Below, piece after piece: positions 8,881 through 21,545 of a DNA stretch of 64,000 nt. The stretch is from Rachycentron canadum (lineage: Eukaryota > Chordata > Actinopteri > Carangiformes > Rachycentridae): the NCBI GenBank assembly GCA_038496675.1, contig CM076659.1, positions 20,961,983 to 21,025,982 on the forward strand, read 5' to 3'. Made by a program: the position numbers and the translations under genes. Within the stretch, counting starts at the first letter, position 1. Every line of letters starts with the position of its first letter. The notes under the pieces are model-generated. The model was not told the origin of the DNA and ran no database searches. It saw only the letters and a program-made list of their open reading frames with translations.

Positions 8881-10497
8881 TATTGATTATTTGTTTTTCA
8901 TGTGTACAGTGATTAGAGGCAAATAGACATTAATTCTTATTTGTTACAAAACTATAGTGTTGTTGCTGTTGTGTTGTCAATACCTAAAGGATATGGGATG
9001 GAGTTTTTATTGTTTTTACACTCTGTGCTGCTGAAAATCTGCCCTCATTGATTTGAATCTGTGCAGCAACTTGCTGAGGAGGAACAACAGATGGCAGAAA
9101 AATCTTTTTTACAGAGTAAGTGTGAACACTGTAAATGCCACCTTTATCCTCTTTCTAATCATCCATTAAAGATGCACTGTGCAGGATTTTTGTTTTTATA
9201 CAAAAACACACCCAGTTTCTGAGCCTTAATCACTGAGAGTAGATTCACCCAGTTTGGAAAAATAAGATGCTGACAGTGGCTTTGATCATGGTGTCCATGT
9301 TGGACTGAAGAACAACATACACGCTGTCGGCTTAACTAGGCAAAGTTCAGACAGAGAGAAATAGAACTAAAAAACATTTAAAAAAATCTAATTTGGTATA
9401 AGGTTGTAGAACATGAATGTGTCTGTACAAAAAGTATTTAAAAAAAAACTTTTGAAGCCACCTGGGGTCACTGCCTTGTGAATTTGCCTGCAGTAACTCA
9501 GGCTGAAATTGGTAAATAGATCTCTGGCTGTCACAGTTCGTGGCTCTGCACATTAATGCCCTCAGCCTTGTGAGTAAAGAAATTAGTTCACTTTGTGGGC
9601 CGCGAGCCGAAAGCCACTGAACTGTACTCGTTCTGGGCTCAGCACCGTCATGACACGGCTCCATTTCCTGTCGAACAATCTATGGCGAGCGGGCTGCCAG
9701 TGGATGTGAGCAGCAGGCGGCACGTGTTTCTAAAAGCACATCCAAAACCTCTAAGGAACACAACGTGATACAGGACACAATGAAGTGAAGTTAAACTGAA
9801 ATATTCTCGCTGGTGATCATTTTACTTTTAAGGTGGAAACCAGGAAGGTAGTGGTCACATGGTCATGAGGATGACAAAAGGCAAAACACAAGACTCTACA
9901 CCATGAAGATGGTTTTAGGGGAAGAGGCTGCATCACTGCGAGGAGACTGAAATAAAAGGTAGAATTGTACCTGACTATGACCTTCAGTGGTTTCCAGCTG
10001 CAGCTCAGCCTCAGACAGACGCTCTCCCATTGAAGACAATAGAGTTTAAAAGCCTTTCTCTCTAGCTGCACTATCTGAAGTAACTGGCCCTTAAAACTCT
10101 CCAGGGCTCTGATAAATGTGTCAGAGTTATCACCTTCACTGATAACAGTGTCAAAAACGCCTTGTCAGGTTTCCCTCTTCTGTACCTGCCATTATATCTG
10201 CATTTATCTAGATTAAGCTGCTACGACCTTTAAGGTGCAGCTGGAAAGTCTGTGACAAAAATGATCAGGCCCATTTTTTTCTAATTTACAGATTATGCTG
10301 CAACAAATGTCCTTATCCAGTGCACTTTACTGACTTCAACTGAAATCAAAATAGTGAAAGTGAACAACTTGTATGGAACCAGTAAGTAACCAGTTTTCTA
10401 AGCACACAAAAGATTCTCTGTCTCACATATTCTGTGGCAAGATCCTGAGGTCCATTGTCTTGCCATTCACCTACCGCTTTCATTGCCTTATGCCGTG
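8881..10497. other. Non-coding tract
   Basis: No gene recognised. ORFs of 84-105 codons on the minus strand (9347-9664, 9817-10071) have no known motifs and no supporting splice sites. Confidence 0.55.
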
Positions 10498-10608
10498 TCC
10501 ATCGATCCATTACCTATACCGTGGGTCACAGAGGGGGCTGGAGCCAATCCTAGCTGACATTCGGTGAGGGCAGGCACACCCTGGTCAGGTCGGCGGTCTT
10601 TCACAGGC
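10498..10608 (+). repeat. Dispersed repeat F, copy 1
   Basis: Contains 'CTGGAGCCAATCCTAGCTGA' followed by 'GCACACCCTGGTCAGGTCG'. This core is shared with 62964-63166 and, inverted, with 21311-21545. The motif is one of the most widespread fish repeats I know; its parent element is not certain. Confidence 0.7.
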
Positions 10609-10664
10609 TGAGCTTGATGTGCGCAATTCCTTGAAACTTAAAACATCCCAGGTGTTGCATGTCC

Positions 10665-10895
10665 TGCGTAATCATCATAGACTATAAATAAAGATGGACA
10701 TAGATGCACGTAGACTTGAGCTATATGTCATCCGCAGGTTTCTGAAGAGTGGTTTTGAAGCTCCGTCATCACCATCTTGGCAGTGCCTGACTCTATGTAG
10801 AGACGAGACTCTGGTGCATACCAGTTTGTGGCATGCATATGCTTACCCAGCTGTCACTCAAAGAGGCCACGCCCCCAATTATGCAGAACTTTAAA
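10665..10895 (-). repeat. Dispersed repeat D, copy 1
   Basis: Begins 'CATAGACTATAAATAAAGAT' and ends with 'CAAAGAGGCCACGCCCCC'. The reverse complement matches the layout of 52395-52623, which runs from GTGTGGCCTCTTTGAG to CAGTCTATGG. The ORF across it (10694-10894) is not a gene. Confidence 0.6.
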
Positions 10896-10964
10896 CCTTT
10901 AAACTAAATTTGAACAGTTGAGTTATTACTTAAAATTCACCCCCTGTACAGTTCAACTTAAAAT

Positions 10965-11065
10965 GTAAAATTTATTTTATTTATATACCGCCAAATCATA
11001 ACAAAATTACCTTAAGGCACTTTACGTATACAGCAGGTCTAGACCAAACCTTTTTATAGCAGTAT
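10965..11065 (+). repeat. Dispersed repeat E, copy 2
   Basis: Reads 'TTTATTTATATACCGCCAAA' then 'TAACAAAATTACCTTAAGGC', the second copy of the family at 8715-8880. Confidence 0.6.
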
Positions 11066-14000
11066 GAACATGTTTGAGATGATCTAGATCAGTGTCTACG
11101 ACAACATGTTCCACTTCCTGCTAATATCCAGCGACATCACACAGCCACTGAAGAGGAGCAGACCAACAATCAACAACCTGACCCACTCTGTACAGAGGAG
11201 ACGTGTCTCTCCGCCTAAAAAACATACACCTGTAACCTGTAAAGTCACATAGTTCAGTATCTAATAAATGTCTTTTTTTTTTCAAAGTAAAACAGAGCAC
11301 TTTAAAGTGGCTTTTTCATGTGAGCTGTGCAGGTCACATCTGCGCAGTGATCAGGATGTACTCAGCATCTTGATGAGCCAAACCTGTCAGGTGGAGCGAT
11401 GGACGCTCACCAACACATTTAAATTTAGGAGAAAGACACCGTTTGTGTGGTTAGAAAAAGTCTCAGGTCTTCAATTTCAACTTGTGAAAAATAGGAATAA
11501 AATAAGTGTTGCATTTATATTTCTGTTTTTAAAAGTGTAGTCCTGATGGGTATCAAACTAAAGCTGTGAAAGGTCTAATTGAAGAATATTTTTAGAAACT
11601 GGGAACTTAGAAACTGTTAACACCAAGTGTATTTCCAAATGGTAAATCTTCTTATTAGAGCACTGAAATATATATATTTAATGTTTGAGACATGAACTGT
11701 CTGAAGGCGTCTGCTGCTAATACTGTGGCAGAAATTCAGACGTTTGCTAACCCTGATGAGGACGTCCCAAACATGACCAGAAACAAAGTGAACCACACTG
11801 TTTTTTATAAAAAGCTTGTACCTAAGGGGGTGTTCTTCCGATCTTCTACTGTCTGCAGCATCAAAGCAAAGTCCAAGCGGCGTAATATCGATGCCAACAT
11901 GTTAACTGTGTGGAAAATGTATGCTGTACATATATTATGATTATAAAGTAAAGGGAGGTGCATCCATTGCTCCCTCATGACAACAACACTTGGGCTTAAT
12001 GACCCATAAAGCACAACAAGCCAGGCCTTATGGGTCGCATCCACACGGATGCAACACGTCACCAGACTCCTTGTATAAATACCAGCAAACTGTGGACGAG
12101 GCTGAGGATACGTTGCTGCTGCTGTCGTGGTGAAACTCACATATTCACTTGAACTGGAGTTTTTTTCTTTTGTTAATAAAGTTTTATGACCTTATGGCTG
12201 CAGCATATTCCAATTGTAACTGTAACAAACCTTCAAACATCAACAAATGACAATTAAAGGATGATGGAAGTACCATACTGTTTTCTATGTAAATATATTT
12301 TACAGTTTGTACAGTTCTGTCTGAGCACATATGTGAATGACATCATTTGCTCAAATGAATCAATAAACACAGCTGATGAAACAGGTCTTTGACTTCTTCA
12401 GGTGGGAATACCTTGTTTCCTGTCTGGACTTCTGTTCTGATCAGCACCTGATACAAGACAACAGACATTAATGAGACATGATCTTGTTAATTTGTACTAA
12501 GTAAGTAAACACCAAGGCATTATTCTCTGACTGAGCTGTAAACAACACCTTCGCCTTTATTGACTCTAGATGACAGATCTTTGGCTTTGTGGCTTAAAAA
12601 TACTGTTACTGCTTATGTAAACATAGAACCTGCTTCTATATTTCAGCAGCTCACATCCCTGGACTGTGATTAGACAATATTGAGAATAAAACAGTTCAAG
12701 ACTGTATCTAGAAATGTCTCCACTATTGTTATGTCCCGTTGAGGGGGCCAAGATCCAACATGAAGACCCCATTGTCCCCAAGTCCTGAGTAACGAGAGCA
12801 ACAAAACTGAAATGGTATATTTATTTACTAAGTGCTTCTCAATAAAATTAGATTATTTCAGTTTCACGGTGGACTGAGGACAAAATAATAAACAAAGCTA
12901 AGATATCTTGACACAAAAACACCAACATAACACACATAAAAAAACAAATTACAATCCCTAAATTCCTAACAACAAAAACAGGAGAAAAGAAAATGACGGT
13001 CCAACTACCAACTCTCAAACTTCCACAAAGCTCGAGACATGACCAAAGGTTGTGGCCCTGTTTTGACAGGAGGTAGATGGGGTCCTTAGCTCGGCCGAGC
13101 CATTTTTCCTTATGAGTTGGTCTGATTGGAGCCAATAACCTGCAAGCACCAATGCTGTGCACCAATCACCAGCTCTTCCTGGCACACACCTATTTACATA
13201 CACACAGTGGTCATTCACACATTATGCCAACATTCAGGCAGACAGTACAATGACAGAAAGCTCTCTACACCATCTGTCACTGTAACTCAGTAAGTGATGT
13301 GTCTAACAGCTTCATTTCACGTAGACAGGTGGTGAGTCTCAAACAAAGTTGGTCGGGGTTGTGTTCAGTGAACATGCTCACTGTTTGGTGAGCGATGAGA
13401 TGAATGAATCTGTTTGAGAGTAATGTGAACGTGAGCGTTTGAAGAAATCAGTGCTGATTCCAACTAAAAGAAAATCCCACAGCCTCATCAGTAACGAATC
13501 GAGTTGAAGTCCGACTTTGTCTTCAGAAATATGTGCCAGTGAATGACAATCTGAAGAAAACCTGAAGAAACAGCCTCCTGAGTCAAACTCACAGCAGGTA
13601 CACAAAGAACATGTGTTCTATTAAACTAATCTCTATCTGTGACTGTCACAGTAGTTAATGGTTATTCATGAGGTTTGAGAAGTGGCAGTGATTTGAGGCT
13701 GCGATGGGTGGTAGGAGGAAGTTCCACTGAAAAAGAATTAAATTAAATTTGTGGGGAAAAAAAAAAACAACTGAGTGAGTAACAGCATCCTAACAACAAG
13801 TAAGTAAAACACCAAAATAAGTGGATTAGAAAAGAAATTCCTACTATTACACTATGTTCACAGGTCAATATAACAGCTGTTAGAAGAAAATTAAACCATT
13901 TTCATGGCTGAAGAAAATAAACAAAATTTTCAGTCTTGTTTTCCAACATGTTCATGGAGCCATCAAGTTACTATATCAGTATTTTTGAAATGCTTCCCCT

Positions 14001-16055
14001 CCAAATATCGATATGAAGGAAGCACATGATTTAATATTGGACCCCGTGGGCAGCTAGCTTAGCCATTAGCTGGCTTGTTGCCAGTTAGCTGAGTAACACT
14101 TTCAAAAATATTGTCCTTCATCTCTACCCACCGAGGTGTAAGAGATTATTTCCGTTCCTGTGGAGCTGTCTGCCTCTCAACAGAAACTCATTTATCAGAT
14201 GATTTGGTTTTACCCAAAAAGCTGAATTAGTGTGAGTTAAGAGAGTGAGACTGCAACAACAAGCCGTTTCCCTCTTCAGTGTTTCTGAGAGAGCACACAC
14301 ATGCTGTTTTCTAGCCTCAGTGTGAGAGTTATGATCAATATGTTTCTCTGCAAACTCATTAGTATTATAATTTTGCATTTCTCTGCCGATGCTGAGGTGT
14401 AACTGACAGGACAATCAGTTTTTCTTACACGCATGAAGCTTTTATGGGTAAATTGAAAGAAAATGATGCAATTGATTTTTTGGTGCTACATTGATTTTAC
14501 TCTGTTTGACATTCAACATGTTCATTAACAAAACATCTGGCAGCCAAATAAATAATTTTAACCAGTTACATGCATGGATAATTTAAAAGGCATTTTGATC
14601 ACATTTTAAAGAAGTGGCTTTTTTAATGGTTCATTTATGAACCTAAAAGCAGTAGAAAACTTTCCTTCTTTTTATTATGTTAATTCATGATCCATTCAAG
14701 TATTGTGATGGCTCATTGGCCTTATCCATCCAGGCCTTATGTAAGACTCACTTGTATCCAAAGTTAATGAATCTAATGAGTTGCAATAGATAATACAGAA
14801 GCGACCCAATGTGCCATGTTCTTAATTTTGGTTTACATTAGGCTCTGAGAATGGTTAACTAATCATTTTATAACATGAAAACAGAAAAAATAGGTCTTAT
14901 GTTTTTAATTAGATCTGGTAATGTGATTTTTGTCATGTGCTGTTTAAAAAACAAACCTTAAGGCTTTTAAATGTAATTAAGAATTTAGACAAAAGAACAA
15001 AAGCAACTTGTTATTCTTTATCGTTCAAATAAAATATCTCTTCAGCCTTGCTCAGAAAACAGAACTGCGACTCAGTCCAGTTCTGATGAAAAGACTGATG
15101 AATCATTTCTTTGAAGAATAATTAAGTCTTTGTTATTATTTGATCAAATAAAATTATATTTAAAATGTATGAGTGTAATTTTGCCAAAATATATTAGAGA
15201 AAAGACGGAGGAGGGAAAGAAGACAAGAAGACAAAGTGGTGATTCACTTCTGTATTCAAGTCATTATATTTGACTTTTTCTTTTCCTTTTTGTAATGATC
15301 TGATTCTCATCTGGAGCAGAGCACAATCTTAACATCATGTCCAAAAACCAGGACATCAGCTTTCCCCCAAACTTTAAAATTCATGCTGATGTGCCAAAAA
15401 CGTCCTCATAGTGCTGCTGCAGATATGAAAACCTTTATCAGGACTGAGATCACATTTCATTTTATTACCACACATTATTATGGTGCTGCGTGTTAAAGAC
15501 CGAGCAGTAATATTATAATATAAGTCATAAATATAAGCAGAGGTGCACCACCAGTGAGGAAAACCAGCTAAATATTTGGGGCATCCTAAACTTAAACCTC
15601 CCCTAAAGACACGATAGTTGAAATTTCACTAAATTTGTTTTAAAATGCAGTTTCATTCTAATACATGACCGCGAAGTAACACATGCTTCTTAATTTAGTT
15701 ATTATATAATCTATATTATTACAATTTAAGTTATTATAGTTTTGACCTTAAAAATAATATTTTATGACAAAAATCTAGCTCAATGTGACTATTTCTTCAC
15801 TAGCTCCTATGAAAACTGTCTATAACACAGATGCATTTTACTAGGAAGATGTCTGGAAACCACGGCCAAATTAACATATTTTTTGTTATCTACTAAGATA
15901 CAATGGTGTGTTGTGTTTACTTTTAACATACCTTACAACACACACACACACCCTGCAGAACCATAACGGCAAAGAAGAAAATGTTACTTTTTTAACTGAT
16001 GTAAACTAGTGCAGCTGCAGGGTTATTATTCAAACTAGTATCACTGCATACTGGG
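11066..16055. other. Long non-coding tract, AT-rich, few recognisable repeats
   Basis: No gene recognised on either strand. ORFs such as 11692-11940 and 12848-13165 lack homology that I can see. The section 14560-15200 is free of visible repeat families and compositionally even, so it is a reasonable place to look for conserved non-coding elements. I cannot test conservation here. A short CA run lies near 15938-15951. Confidence 0.5.
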
Positions 16056-16120
16056 CAGTGTCCCACACCAAACTGGTGTCTTGCTCAAGGACACATGGAC
16101 GATCAAGGTCACAGCCATGG
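16056..16120 (+). repeat. Fragment of a dispersed repeat ('TTGCTCAAGGACAC')
   Basis: Contains 'GTGTCTTGCTCAAGGACAC', a motif that recurs near 50460 (CTTGCCCAAAGACACC) and resembles the htr7 intron repeat. Only a short piece is left. Confidence 0.4.
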
Positions 16121-18526
16121 ACAACAGTGGAAAATCGAATTAATGGAAACAACATACAGCATCATAACCAGCAGTTGCATTAAAAGTACTGTTTGGCTTC
16201 ATGTGTAACTGTGACAGAAAGTTCCATTGATTATGTGTGTTTATTGATTAGAGTGCACTTGTGATTGATGTCCACAGTGACGCACTTTGTTGTTTGACTC
16301 ATTTACTTTGCCGCCCAGGGCAGCATTTACATGAGCAGCCGCCATTGATTCAGCTTCCCACATTCACAGTCAGAAATATCATAAAGGATGAATTCTGCTT
16401 TCTTCAAAACACAGCGGACGGCAGACGAGAAGCTGAAACTTCACACCTACTGTGCTCTGCTTTGACAAACAAAAAGAAGTAGGCTGTGTTTTTTAACACA
16501 TTATTTCAACAGCCATGAGAGCTGCAAAGTGAGAGGCTTGTTTTCTCCCAAGTCAATAAGCACGCAGTGTTGCATTCCTGGTGAGGAGGAGGAGGAAGCA
16601 GAGATGGGGAGAAAGAGGCTGAAATGGGAAGACAGATAGAGAAGGAAAAAAGAGTGGGAGGGAGAGAAAGTTGGACTGAAAAGGAGGATGAGAAGTGTTG
16701 AGTGAGACTGGAGAGAGAAGATGGTGAGAAGAAGGGAGGAGAAATGGGGAAGAGAAGGAAGAAGGCGACAAATGAATGAACGACAGAGAGATGAAGAGGG
16801 AAATGTGCTGGTTGGAGGACGGGCTGTCAAACTCACTCAACTCTGAATCATTGGCTTTTAGTGTTATTACTATGACGTGAGCCAACTAGGCATGTTAATA
16901 TAATGAGTCAAAAAAAACCTTGATAATGATGAGTCAGTGTGAGAGGAGGCGGCAGAAAAATAGCGGTGACTTCATCTGGGCGGCCATCAACCTGATAATG
17001 TCCTTAAGCCTGTGGCAGCAAGAAGGAAGGGCTGTTTAATCTTTTATTTATCGCTGGTGAGGCAAACATTGACCCTGTCTGCTCTCTGTCAGCTGTGTGC
17101 TGCCAATCATTCACACCGAGCCACATGTTCGCACCCGACAGACCTGAGCTCCAGGCACCTAACGGGCACCTCGTTCAGCTGAGTCCCTCCAGCTCCCATC
17201 AAGAAAAAAATCACTTAAAGTTTCTGTAAACTAGATTTTAAACAGTAATACAACATCAATCAACTATTTTCAATGTGAAGATGTGACGTCCTGACCTGAG
17301 AACAAAGTCACACCCCCTCCATGTGTGTTGTAATCTGAGTTTCTGAGTGTTTGTTTTGGTAGCTGGTCTGGTGCCGTTTGTTTATGTCCCTCCTCTTAAC
17401 TGCCGGTCATCGCCAACACAGAGGGACTACATACAAGATGACACAGTGCAGCACTCAAGTAAAAGTGATACCTGGTTAGAGTCACCAACCAGAATTTTAT
17501 CCACTGAAACCACATTTTCAATCCCATGGGGCGGTGGACTTTTAAACAGCACATCCATACAGTGGCCGTGGTCCCACCAGCAAAGCCCGAGGCCGAATTT
17601 CTCTCCCATTCCGACTGTGGAGCCAATGGTGGTCTGGCTTTACAGAGATGGAGAACCCTATGAACTGCTCAAGGCCTCCAACTTGACTCAGAACAGTTTT
17701 TTCCCCTTGGTACGTAACTTCGTACGTCATAATGTTACTTTAATATCAGTCTTACAGTTAACAATATCAAAAATTTGTTCAGCAAATTTTGCTATCGTTA
17801 GCTGGCTGTCAGCATTATTAGCATTGTTGTGGAGCACGGGCTAAAAGGCTTCGGCTGTTTTTTTGTTGGTTCTCATGTACACGGTGTGATTTTATTCAGT
17901 GTGCCACTTGGTGCCACCATGCTAACTGAGAAACAAGCTGCAGAGACGATTGTTTGCCAGCCCTCATTTTGGACTAAGAAATCCTGACATCGTACACATA
18001 CAGGTACTTGTGTTTTTAGCCTGTAATTTAGGAGCTTTTTTTGAAACATTTTTGTATTATTCAGCCCATAACAAAGAGATAAGCTGAATGGACCGTTTCC
18101 CACATCCAGTACTAGTGCTAAGCTATGCTAAATACATTGAAGACCTATACTGGACTTTCTGAGATGAAACTGAAATCAGTTCCATGATTTAACATGGAAA
18201 AGAAGATTATTTTCCAAAATTAGTTTTACTCTAACTAAAATTATATCAAATTAGTCCCAGCAGCAGCAGATGTCTGTTATCAGGAAACAAGTTCTGATAA
18301 ACTCACTGTACATTAAGTCCATGTCTTTAATACCAGATAGTGAAGGTAATGACTAGTGGGTGAAGAAATTGGAAGAAAGAGCCAGAGAGAAGCTAAAAGG
18401 GGAGCAAATATTAGACTTATATTCATCAAGTAGAGAAAAATGCAACTCTAAATTAGTGATAATAATAATTAATAATACATAAATAATAAACATTAGCAAC
18501 ACCAGGGACAAAGACTGTTTCTAAAA
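16121..18526. other. Non-coding tract with a purine-rich block
   Basis: A strongly purine-rich plus strand runs from about 16580 to 16805; the serine/proline-rich minus-strand ORFs there are its shadow. A 165-codon plus-strand ORF at 17347-17844 is the longest outside htr7 but has no recognisable domain. It contains no evident repeat match either. I do not call a gene. Confidence 0.45.
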
Positions 18527-18665
18527 GTGGATGTTGACAATGCTGAAGAGTCTTAAACCTGCATTATATCTAATAGATATCAGGGACGACTTCACTGGTT
18601 GTAAAAAGAAGTCAGATTGTATTGAAATCTATGTAAAAATGGTCCGACTGTTCACTTGATTTATT
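18527..18665 (-). repeat. Dispersed repeat C, copy 1 (inverted)
   Basis: Read on the minus strand it matches the 3' part of the copies at 28085-28444 and 47960-48319: CAATACAATCTGACTTC, an 'AACCAGTGAAGTCG' segment, then a 'CTCTTCAGCATTG' segment. Only part of the element remains. Confidence 0.6.
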
Positions 18666-18680
18666 AGCTCAGTAAACATT

Positions 18681-18905
18681 CACAACAGTGTCTTAAAATG
18701 AGTCCAGTTCTCCTTAAACAAGTAATGGACAATTTGCAATGACATCTCAATTAGAAACGTCATCAAAGGGGCTTTATGTGTTGATAAGCACTGGACGCGG
18801 GTTATGTACAATGTGCCACCAAGTTTCTATGGTTCTTTATAATCTATATTTCAGGTTTTTGAAAATTCAACTACATTTGAACATTTGAAACATTTTTAAG
18901 AAAAA
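18681..18905 (+). repeat. Dispersed repeat B, copy 1
   Basis: About 225 bp alignable with 43608-43866, including 'ATGGACAATTTGCAATGACA' and 'GGGGCTTTATGTGTTGAT'. The segment 'GGGTTATGTACAATGTGCCA' is also shared. The shared piece includes a conserved AT-rich end with 'TTTATAATCTATATTTCA'. No coding capacity. Family unknown to me. Confidence 0.75.
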
Positions 18906-18924
18906 TAGTTTTTCGTAGAGACTG

Positions 18925-19145
18925 TTTATGAAAGTGGAAAAAGGATGCTGAAGAGTCTGAAACCTGCAGTCTATCTAATGACCATCACTGGATTTATTTC
19001 CTCAGTAAACATTTTCCTCATATGGTCTCAGTCTCTAGTTTCAAGTCTTCAATACAACATGATGTTCATTTTTTAAATGATGGTCCATTTAGAAAATAGA
19101 TCATAAAGCAGGGATGAAGGCGTGGCTACTGTGTGATTGACAGAC
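18925..19145 (-). repeat. Dispersed repeat C, copy 2 (inverted)
   Basis: Reverse complement of the 'GTAGCCACGCC..ACTTGAAACTAGAGACTGAG..' segment found at 28085-28444 and 47960-48319. Together with copy 1 it brackets repeat B, both in the same orientation. Confidence 0.65.
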
Positions 19146-20031
19146 TGAAACACACGACGACCTGTATGTACATACAAATACACAGTTACATACAATTTAT
19201 GTTTAGGCTTAAAAGTCTGGTTCTTTTTTTCTCCTCTTGTTTCTCTTCTTTGGGATTTTTTGTGACTTGCTCTTTTTCAACCTGTGCACACTTTTAATCT
19301 TTACCTGAAACATATTTGTGAATTTCAGTAAGTTTCACTTTGATAATATCCTTGAAGTTTTGTCATCTGGCCAAAGAAATTACTTTCAAGGGTATTCAGT
19401 CCTGCTTCCCTGGGAGATGCAGCACACAAAACAACCACTTTGAGTCCAAATGAAAGGGCTTCAGCTCTGAGATGACGCTGCAAATGCAGACAAGATTTCA
19501 CTTCTGCTGTCAGTGATAAGAGTTGATGTTGGACAGTGCTCTGAATTCTTATTTTAAGCCTTGGGGAAGTAGATTGTGCTGTTAGCGTCCCACTTTTCTC
19601 TGGTAACTCTGCATCACATACTACTCTATCAGCAGGCTAAATCATTTCAGCTGTCATTCAAAGATCAACTTTATTTATCTGTTTGATTCCCCCAACTTAC
19701 ATTATTATTGACGCCTATAAATAAATCCATTTTGCCAAGTCAACACCTGATTTTCAGTTTCCTTTAACTGAAGGTGGTGCTCCAATTTTCAGTGAGTGCT
19801 AATTTAAATTCAAGTGTTGCAGTTGCCACACAGATGTTCAACAGAGTCATTCTGTCCACTAACGCCCAAAAGAATAATGTTATTTGAAGCCATTTAAAAC
19901 CACCTTAATATACCAAGTGTCCCATTTCACCTTCTCAACACCACCATCCAAAGGATATATAAATGGCTGCTACAGATGTCCCACCATTAAAGTTTTTATG
20001 ATGTTTATTGCTGTACATCATTATAGACGCC
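19146..20031. other. Non-coding tract
   Basis: No gene or clear repeat seen. AT-rich with dense stops. Confidence 0.5.
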
Positions 20032-20057
20032 CTCTCTCTCTCTCTCTCTCTCTCTCT
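20032..20057. repeat. (CT)n microsatellite
   Basis: Thirteen CT units followed by a short CA-rich stretch at about 20077-20090. Confidence 0.95.
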
Positions 20058-21310
20058 GTTTCGGTGTCTCGCTGCACAGACACACACACATGCTGAAATG
20101 ACTGAAATTTAAGTAAGCAGCCCTGCGCCATTGGATAAAAGATTGTGAATAATGAAAGATTATGAATTTTCATGCCTATCTACTTTAAATGCAACATTGT
20201 ATATAATATGCCCACTCTCCATTAAATCCTCTGTACATGCAGAGGAATTATGCACGAGTTAAACTTTTGATGCATTGAAACATCCTTCTTAAATTACCAT
20301 CTCAGCTTTTAAAGTGGTTAAAAGTTACAGCCAGTGTCTGTCTTTGCTTTCTAGGATCAGTCAGACAGACTTTACACACCATGGCTGCCATTTTACATGG
20401 GCTTTAACTTCCCAGAAAACAATTTTTTACATTTGAAAGCCCGTAGCAACATTGGAAGCCTTTGAAAATACAAGCCCAAAATAAACCACGTCAGTAGTCG
20501 TCTCAGGCTGCCACATTTATTCTGTGAAATTGTGACCTAAATATGCTGTGTGGTGTCAGTTCTAAACAGTTTGCCTCTGGTCGTGTTTTACCCCGGTGTA
20601 AAAGCCTGATCCCATTCCTCCTGTGAAACTACCTTTGTTCCCATCATTCATAAAAATATTCTCCATTTTCTTGCCCCTCATTCATTTTTCATCTGACGTT
20701 GTGCATCGTTTGCTCATTTACAAATTTGATCTTGTGTCCTCTGTCTCTTACACAAGTTGTTTTTTCATTCATCATCACCATCATCTGTCCCTCCGCCTGT
20801 TTGTCTGCTTTTGTTTCTTTGTTTTTGTCAACTTTTCTTTCTCTTCATTTACGAGCTGTGCCGCTGCTCACTTTCTCTGAACGTGGCTTTCTCTCACTCG
20901 CACAGATCAGACTTCCGACTCCGCCTCTCATCCTCCTTTTCATTCACAGTATCTGATTTCTTCTCACTGCTGTTGTCCTCCTCAGTCTCTGTCTGGGTCG
21001 TTCATTGACACATTTGACATTAGACTGACACATTCAGTCTATTCTTTCTTCGACTCGTGCGACTCGTGACTCGATCTAATGCTCACTGGAAATCCATCCC
21101 TCTGATTCTGTTATAAGCTTTCACACATTAGTGAGCCATTTTTCAGTCTCTATATATGGAGCAAAAACATAAAGGCACCATAGGCTCCATAGATGCAATG
21201 TTTTTCTACACATATAGTAGCTTCATTTCTCTTAAATTTCCTTGACAAATCAGAAATCTGTGTTAGTGAGCATTTCTTCTGTTACTCACTGGACATATTT
21301 GACTCTGTAG
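20058..21310. other. Non-coding tract, pyrimidine-rich in part
   Basis: Plus strand is T/C-rich from about 20620 to 21000. The overlapping Ser/Phe/Leu-rich ORFs there are compositional artefacts. The block at 20100-20290 looks single-copy and could be a conserved element, untested. Confidence 0.5.
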
Positions 21311-21545
21311 CAGACGGTGTGTTGATGCAGTGGTTAGGTCTTGGGTTCAGACACTGGGCCTGGGGTCTCTGTACCTGCCTTACATCCAGGTACTCATGCA
21401 TCCAGCAGATTAGGTCAGTTGGTGACTCTAAATTGTGACTGTAAATGGTTGCTTGCCTGTGATAGACCTAGGTCACGTGTCCAGTGTGAACCCTGCCCTT
21501 GCCCATTGTCAACTGGGATTGGCTCCAGCCCAACGAGCAACCCTG
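21311..21545 (-). repeat. Dispersed repeat F, copy 2 (inverted)
   Basis: Read on the minus strand it carries 'GGGCTGGAGCCAATCCCAGT' and an 'ACACGTGACC' segment. On the plus strand 'GTGATAGACCTAGGTCACGTGTCCAG' corresponds to the usual 'CTGTGATAGACTGGCGACCTGTCC' of this fish repeat, preceded by 'GGTGACTCTAAATTG'. The ORF at 21341-21754 is derived from it. Confidence 0.7.

Noticed and set aside
17347..17844. 165-codon ORF, the longest outside htr7, as a possible gene
   Set aside because: No domain, signal peptide or transmembrane pattern typical of a family was recognised. The opposite strand is open over part of it, splice signals were not apparent, and the base composition matches its surroundings. 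A protein search would decide it.
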